Origin: DATFKA01 sp042095835
GTDB lineage: Bacteria > Bacteroidota > Bacteroidia > Chitinophagales > Saprospiraceae
Direction: 5' to 3'
Length of the DNA stretch: 9,483 bases
NCBI GenBank assembly: GCA_042095835.1
Contig: JBELML010000183.1
Span: 1-9,483, forward strand
Shown here: in pieces, positions 6,773 to 9,483 of the stretch
Numbering within the stretch: the first letter of the stretch is position 1
Layout of the letters: each line of letters begins with the position of its first letter
The notes under the pieces: generated by a model
What the model was told of the DNA's origin: nothing
Databases searched by the model: none
Seen by the model: the letters and a program-made list of their open reading frames with translations, nothing else
Translations under genes and position numbers: made by a program

Positions 6773-7423
6773 CTACTCTCCCACTCCTTTTCCACGGCTC
6801 ACCCAGGGATTATCCTTAATCGAAAATCGCCAAGGCAATAAGGCATCTTCGCCCGCATAAGCTACACCGACTCTAGTCCCAATCTTTATTTGATCTTGAT
6901 GGATCAGGTAGCCTCGATCTTCCAGCCAGATGGAGCTATCCACTTGGAGCATATCTATGGCATCCATATCAGTACTTAATCCGAGCGCCTTAGACAAAAC
7001 GCCAGGACCTGCGGATAATTGTGTTTTGACGGTAGTCATACCTCGTCTATGCATCATCAAAGCTACATTTTCTAAAGGTTGTATAGCTCTAATCAAAACC
7101 GCATGTGCCGTATCTACAGGGCCTGTCACCACATTAAATAGGTGGTGCATTCCATAAATAAGGTAGATATAACAATGACCACCAGGAGCGTACATGGTTT
7201 CAGTCCGTCTTGTACGCCGATTATTAGCGGCATGACTAGCCTGATCTTCAGGAGCGCGATAAGCTTCCGTCTCTACAATGACACCACTGCTTTGGCCCTC
7301 TCCAAAGTCAGTAACCAGTACCTTACCCAGGAGCTCTTGTGCGATATGGACGACATCCGTTCTGATAAAAAAAGATCGGCTCAAGCGTTGGCCAGGCCGA
7401 TCTTTTAAGTCTTCTATCTCCAT
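6773..7423 (-). CDS. DNA-3-methyladenine glycosylase, AAG/MPG family
   Basis: This enzyme removes alkylated purines (3-methyladenine, 7-methylguanine), hypoxanthine and ethenoadenine from DNA and begins base excision repair. The 216-residue length fits bacterial members. The catalytic motif VETEAY is at 50-55, with Glu53 matching human Glu125 and Tyr55 matching Tyr127; His64 in PEDQASHA matches His136. YIYLIYGMHH at 85-94 supplies Tyr87 and the base-flipping Tyr90 (human Tyr159 and Tyr162). IRAIQPLE (111-118), SAGPGVLSKALGL (137-149) and the C-terminal PWRFSIKDNPWVSR (197-210) complete the family signature. All active-site residues are present. Its ATG overlaps the guaB stop by one base (TAATG), so it is the second gene of a guaB operon and probably depends on translational coupling. 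This is the human-type fold, not the E. coli Tag or AlkA fold. Confidence 0.96.
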   Translation of the reverse strand: MEIEDLKDRPGQRLSRSFFIRTDVVHIAQELLGKVLVTDFGEGQSSGVIVETEAYRAPEDQASHAANNRRTRRTETMYAPGGHCYIYLIYGMHHLFNVVTGPVDTAHAVLIRAIQPLENVALMMHRRGMTTVKTQLSAGPGVLSKALGLSTDMDAIDMLQVDSSIWLEDRGYLIHQDQIKIGTRVGVAYAGEDALLPWRFSIKDNPWVSRGKGVGE

Positions 7424-8907
7424 TATCTACGCGAGTAGTTCGGCGATTCTTTCGTAATCGTGATGTTGTGTGGATGACTCTCCATCACACCAGCACCCGT
7501 AATTTTTACAAACTGTGCGGTATCTTGCAGGGTTTCTACGGTAGGAGCACCACAATAGCCCATACCTGCTCTCAGACCACCTACATATTGTACCATGACT
7601 TCCGCGATGGTACCTTTAAAAGGAACCCGTCCTTCGATACCTTCTGGAACCAACTTCTTGATATCATCTTCTACATCCTGGAAGTAACGGTCTTTTGAAC
7701 CTTGTTTCATGGCTCCCAGGGACCCCATACCACGGTAGACTTTGAATTTTCTACCCTCATAAATGATCGTCTCTCCCGGTGCCTCCTCTACTCCGGCAAA
7801 AAGGCTACCCGCCATAATCGTACCTGCTCCTGCAGCGATGGCCTTGACAATATCACCAGTATACCGGATTCCACCATCTCCAACGACAGGTACTCCAGTA
7901 TGTTTGATCGCTTCGCGAGCATTAAAAATAGCCGTCAGTTGAGGTACACCTACACCAGCAACTACTCTAGTCGTACAAATACTACCAGGGCCTACTCCCA
8001 CTTTTACACCATCTGCTCCTGCTTTGACCAAGGCCGCAGCTCCGGCACCAGTTGCCACATTACCACCAATCACATCTAACTCAGGATAATGCTCCTTGAC
8101 CAAACTCACAGCATCCAAAACCCCTCTCGAATGTCCGTGCGCAGTATCGACAGTAATGACATCTACGCCAACCTTGACCAGGGCATCTACCCGCTCTAGC
8201 ATATCAGCAGTAACACCTACGGCAGCACCCACGACCAGTCGCCCATAGATATCCTTACACGAATTTGGATAATCCTGGACTTTCATAATATCCTTATAGG
8301 TGATTAGACCGACCAGTTTATGATCATCATCCGTTACGGGTAGCTTTTCGATTTTATGCTTTTGCAGGATGCTTCTCGCTTGCTCTAGCGTAGTACCCAC
8401 TGGTGCAACGATTAGATTTTCCTTAGTCATTAAATCGCTGACCGGCCGATCGATTCTGGTTTCAAACCTAAGATCTCGGTTGGTAAGGATACCGATCAAG
8501 GTATTTTGCTGATTTACAATAGGAATACCACCGATTTTGAAGCGTTTCATCAGAGCGAGGGCATCTGCGACTTTTGAATCAACATTGAGTGTCACAGGAT
8601 CAATAATCATTCCGCTCTCTGACCTTTTTACACTTCTGACCTGCTCTGCCTGATCAGCAATCGACATATTCTTATGGATCATACCGATTCCGCCTTGTCT
8701 AGCCATCGCAATAGCTAACTTAGCTTCGGTAACCGTATCCATTGCTGCTGATACAACAGGTACATTTAATCTGATATTTCTGGTAAGTTGAGAAGAAATG
8801 TCGACTTCACGTGGAAGGACTTCAGAGTAGGCAGGTAGCAAAAGCACATCGTCGTAAGTCAATGCTTCGCCTACAAATTTGCCAATATTGGTTTTTATCG
8901 TTTCCAT
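7423..8907 (-). CDS. guaB: Inosine-5'-monophosphate dehydrogenase
   Basis: GuaB oxidises IMP to XMP with NAD+, the committed and usually rate-limiting step of GMP synthesis, as a cytoplasmic tetramer or octamer. The 494-residue product has the usual order: an N-terminal barrel segment (ALTYDDVLLLPAYSEV, VPVVSAAMDTVTE), a CBS (Bateman) pair at about 95-210, and the remaining barrel with TVDTAHGHS (252-260), the catalytic loop GPGSICTTR (307-314 region) with Cys311, GDGGIRYTGD (343-352), the flap RGMGSLGAM (392-400) and SKDRYFQ (404-410) with the catalytic Arg407. Both CBS domains look intact, so nucleotide control by ATP/GTP binding is plausible. I chose the ATG at 8907; a TTG at 8913 would add two residues but falls inside the promoter box. 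The gene starts a leftward operon with the alkyladenine glycosylase and is divergent from tadA across a 72-base gap. Confidence 0.98.
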   Translation of the reverse strand: METIKTNIGKFVGEALTYDDVLLLPAYSEVLPREVDISSQLTRNIRLNVPVVSAAMDTVTEAKLAIAMARQGGIGMIHKNMSIADQAEQVRSVKRSESGMIIDPVTLNVDSKVADALALMKRFKIGGIPIVNQQNTLIGILTNRDLRFETRIDRPVSDLMTKENLIVAPVGTTLEQARSILQKHKIEKLPVTDDDHKLVGLITYKDIMKVQDYPNSCKDIYGRLVVGAAVGVTADMLERVDALVKVGVDVITVDTAHGHSRGVLDAVSLVKEHYPELDVIGGNVATGAGAAALVKAGADGVKVGVGPGSICTTRVVAGVGVPQLTAIFNAREAIKHTGVPVVGDGGIRYTGDIVKAIAAGAGTIMAGSLFAGVEEAPGETIIYEGRKFKVYRGMGSLGAMKQGSKDRYFQDVEDDIKKLVPEGIEGRVPFKGTIAEVMVQYVGGLRAGMGYCGAPTVETLQDTAQFVKITGAGVMESHPHNITITKESPNYSRR

Positions 8908-8910
8908 GCG

Positions 8911-8918
8911 CAAAGGTA
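8911..8918 (-). promoter_or_regulatory. Bacteroidota-type -7 promoter box immediately before guaB
   Basis: The minus strand reads TACCTTTG, an exact match to TAnnTTTG, followed by only three bases (CGC) and then the guaB ATG at 8907. If the box is centred at -7, transcription begins at the A of the start codon, giving a leaderless mRNA. The upstream region is very AT-rich, as expected of a promoter, but a clear -33 TTG is not visible. Confidence 0.6.
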
Positions 8919-8979
8919 AAAAATTAAAAATTAACTATCGAAACTATTTTTTAATAAATTTAGGCTTGAAGCAATATTT

Positions 8980-9432
8980 ATGATTATGTTGGAGGTCTAC
9001 AGCGACGAATTCTTTATGAAAAAAGCCTTAGAACAGGCAGAAAACGCTTATCATTTGGGTGAAATCCCCGTTGGCGCGGTCATTGTGAGTCAGCAGCATA
9101 TTATCGCTCGCGGACACAATACCAGCGAGCAATTACAGGATGTCACAGCACATGCAGAAATAATAGCGATCACCGCAGCCTCTAATTTCCTCAATAATAA
9201 ATACCTAAAAGATTGTACGCTCTACGTCACCCTTGAACCTTGTGTGATGTGCGCCGGAGCTCTTTTCTGGTCACAGATCGGCAAGGTCATCTATGGAGCA
9301 AGTGATGAGAAAAGGGGATTTATGCGCTATGGCAAATCTCTACTCCACCCTAAAACCGAACTAGCAGCAGGAATTATGGAGCTAGATTGCAGCGAATTGC
9401 TCCAACAATTCTTTAAAGAGCGGCGCTCTTAA
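8980..9432 (+). CDS. tadA: tRNA-specific adenosine deaminase (wobble A34 to inosine)
   Basis: TadA deaminates adenosine 34 in the anticodon of tRNA-Arg(ACG) to inosine, so one tRNA can read CGU, CGC and CGA. The 150-residue protein has the cytidine/deoxycytidylate deaminase zinc site: HAE at 58-60 (His58 zinc ligand, Glu60 proton shuttle) and PCVMC at 87-91 (Cys88 and Cys91 zinc ligands). The substrate-side segments GEIPVGAVIV (27-36), ARGHN (43-47), TLEPCVMCAGAL (84-95) and YGASDEKRGF (105-114) agree with TadA, rather than guanine or cytosine deaminases. Length is close to normal. A second ATG at 8986 (MLEVYSDEFF) is an equally good start; neither has a Shine-Dalgarno sequence. It is divergent from guaB and stands alone in its direction, with no T-run terminator in the 51 bases that follow. 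Confidence 0.96.
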   Translation: MIMLEVYSDEFFMKKALEQAENAYHLGEIPVGAVIVSQQHIIARGHNTSEQLQDVTAHAEIIAITAASNFLNNKYLKDCTLYVTLEPCVMCAGALFWSQIGKVIYGASDEKRGFMRYGKSLLHPKTELAAGIMELDCSELLQQFFKERRS

Positions 9433-9483
9433 GGAATGAGTCAATAATAAATTAAACATCTTTACTTGTTCTTTTGCCGCCCA

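Noticed and set aside
6930..8079. Several plus-strand open frames (75-125 codons) over the glycosylase and guaB
   Set aside because: All are antisense to conserved genes with intact active sites; cysteine- and serine-rich composition is typical of shadow frames.
8911..8913. TTG as the guaB start codon
   Set aside because: It adds only Met-Arg before the ATG at 8907 and falls within the -7 promoter box, so it would not be on the transcript.
8955..8968. Promoter for tadA (TAAATTTA and TAGGCTTG)
   Set aside because: Each matches seven of eight positions of TAnnTTTG, but in such AT-rich sequence near-matches are expected by chance and no -33 element is visible.
9416..9430. Hairpin at the end of tadA as a terminator
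   Set aside because: AAGAGC pairs with GCTCTT around a three-base loop, but no T-run follows on the plus strand and the stem lies within the last codons.
9433..9483. End of a leftward gene entering from the right
   Set aside because: Two minus-strand frames enter from the edge and stop within the segment, but the pieces are under 12 codons and carry no recognisable sequence.

Overview
The window is ordinary chromosomal DNA from a member of the Bacteroidota. The evidence is a type IX secretion 'plug' protein (PF17116/DUF5103 type), which is restricted to this phylum, several Bacteroidota-type -7 promoter boxes (TAnnTTTG), and the general lack of Shine-Dalgarno sequences before the start codons. 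I cannot place it below phylum. Coding density is very high. I see no mobile element, tRNA, rRNA, CRISPR array or integration scar, and no gap between genes exceeds about 150 bases.

Layout from left to right. Bases 1-76 hold the start of a leftward gene that runs off the window. Two rightward genes follow: a membrane-anchored alpha/beta hydrolase (87-977) and uracil-DNA glycosylase ung (1030-1704). Ung ends one base from the end of a leftward glycosyltransferase-like gene of the DUF2064/TIGR04282 family (1706-2305). Upstream of that lies a leftward two-gene efflux unit: a TolC-type outer-membrane channel (3855-5279) and then a MacA/HlyD-type periplasmic adaptor (2436-3809). It has a recognisable promoter (5313-5320) and a strong rho-independent terminator (2320-2359). 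Next, also leftward, are the T9SS plug gene (5429-6715), a DNA-3-methyladenine glycosylase (6773-7423) and guaB, IMP dehydrogenase (7423-8907). At the right end tadA, the tRNA adenosine deaminase, points rightward (8980-9432). The last 51 bases hold no gene I can support.

How the genes relate. The guaB stop and the glycosylase start share one base (TAATG), so these two are almost certainly co-transcribed and translationally coupled; the plug gene lies 57 bases downstream and has its own promoter-like box. Three adjacent genes (guaB, the alkyladenine glycosylase, tadA) all deal with hypoxanthine or inosine: making XMP from IMP, removing hypoxanthine from DNA, and making inosine in tRNA. Ung, 5 kb away, handles the analogous cytosine deamination product. 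The efflux pair lacks an inner-membrane pump, so its energy-providing partner must be encoded elsewhere.

I found no clearly new biological system. The most interesting points are regulatory: -7 boxes so close to the guaB and plug start codons that their mRNAs should be leaderless or nearly so; a terminator that sits just before the glycosyltransferase gene and contains a promoter-like box in its 5' arm; and an efflux operon with no pump gene between its promoter and terminator.
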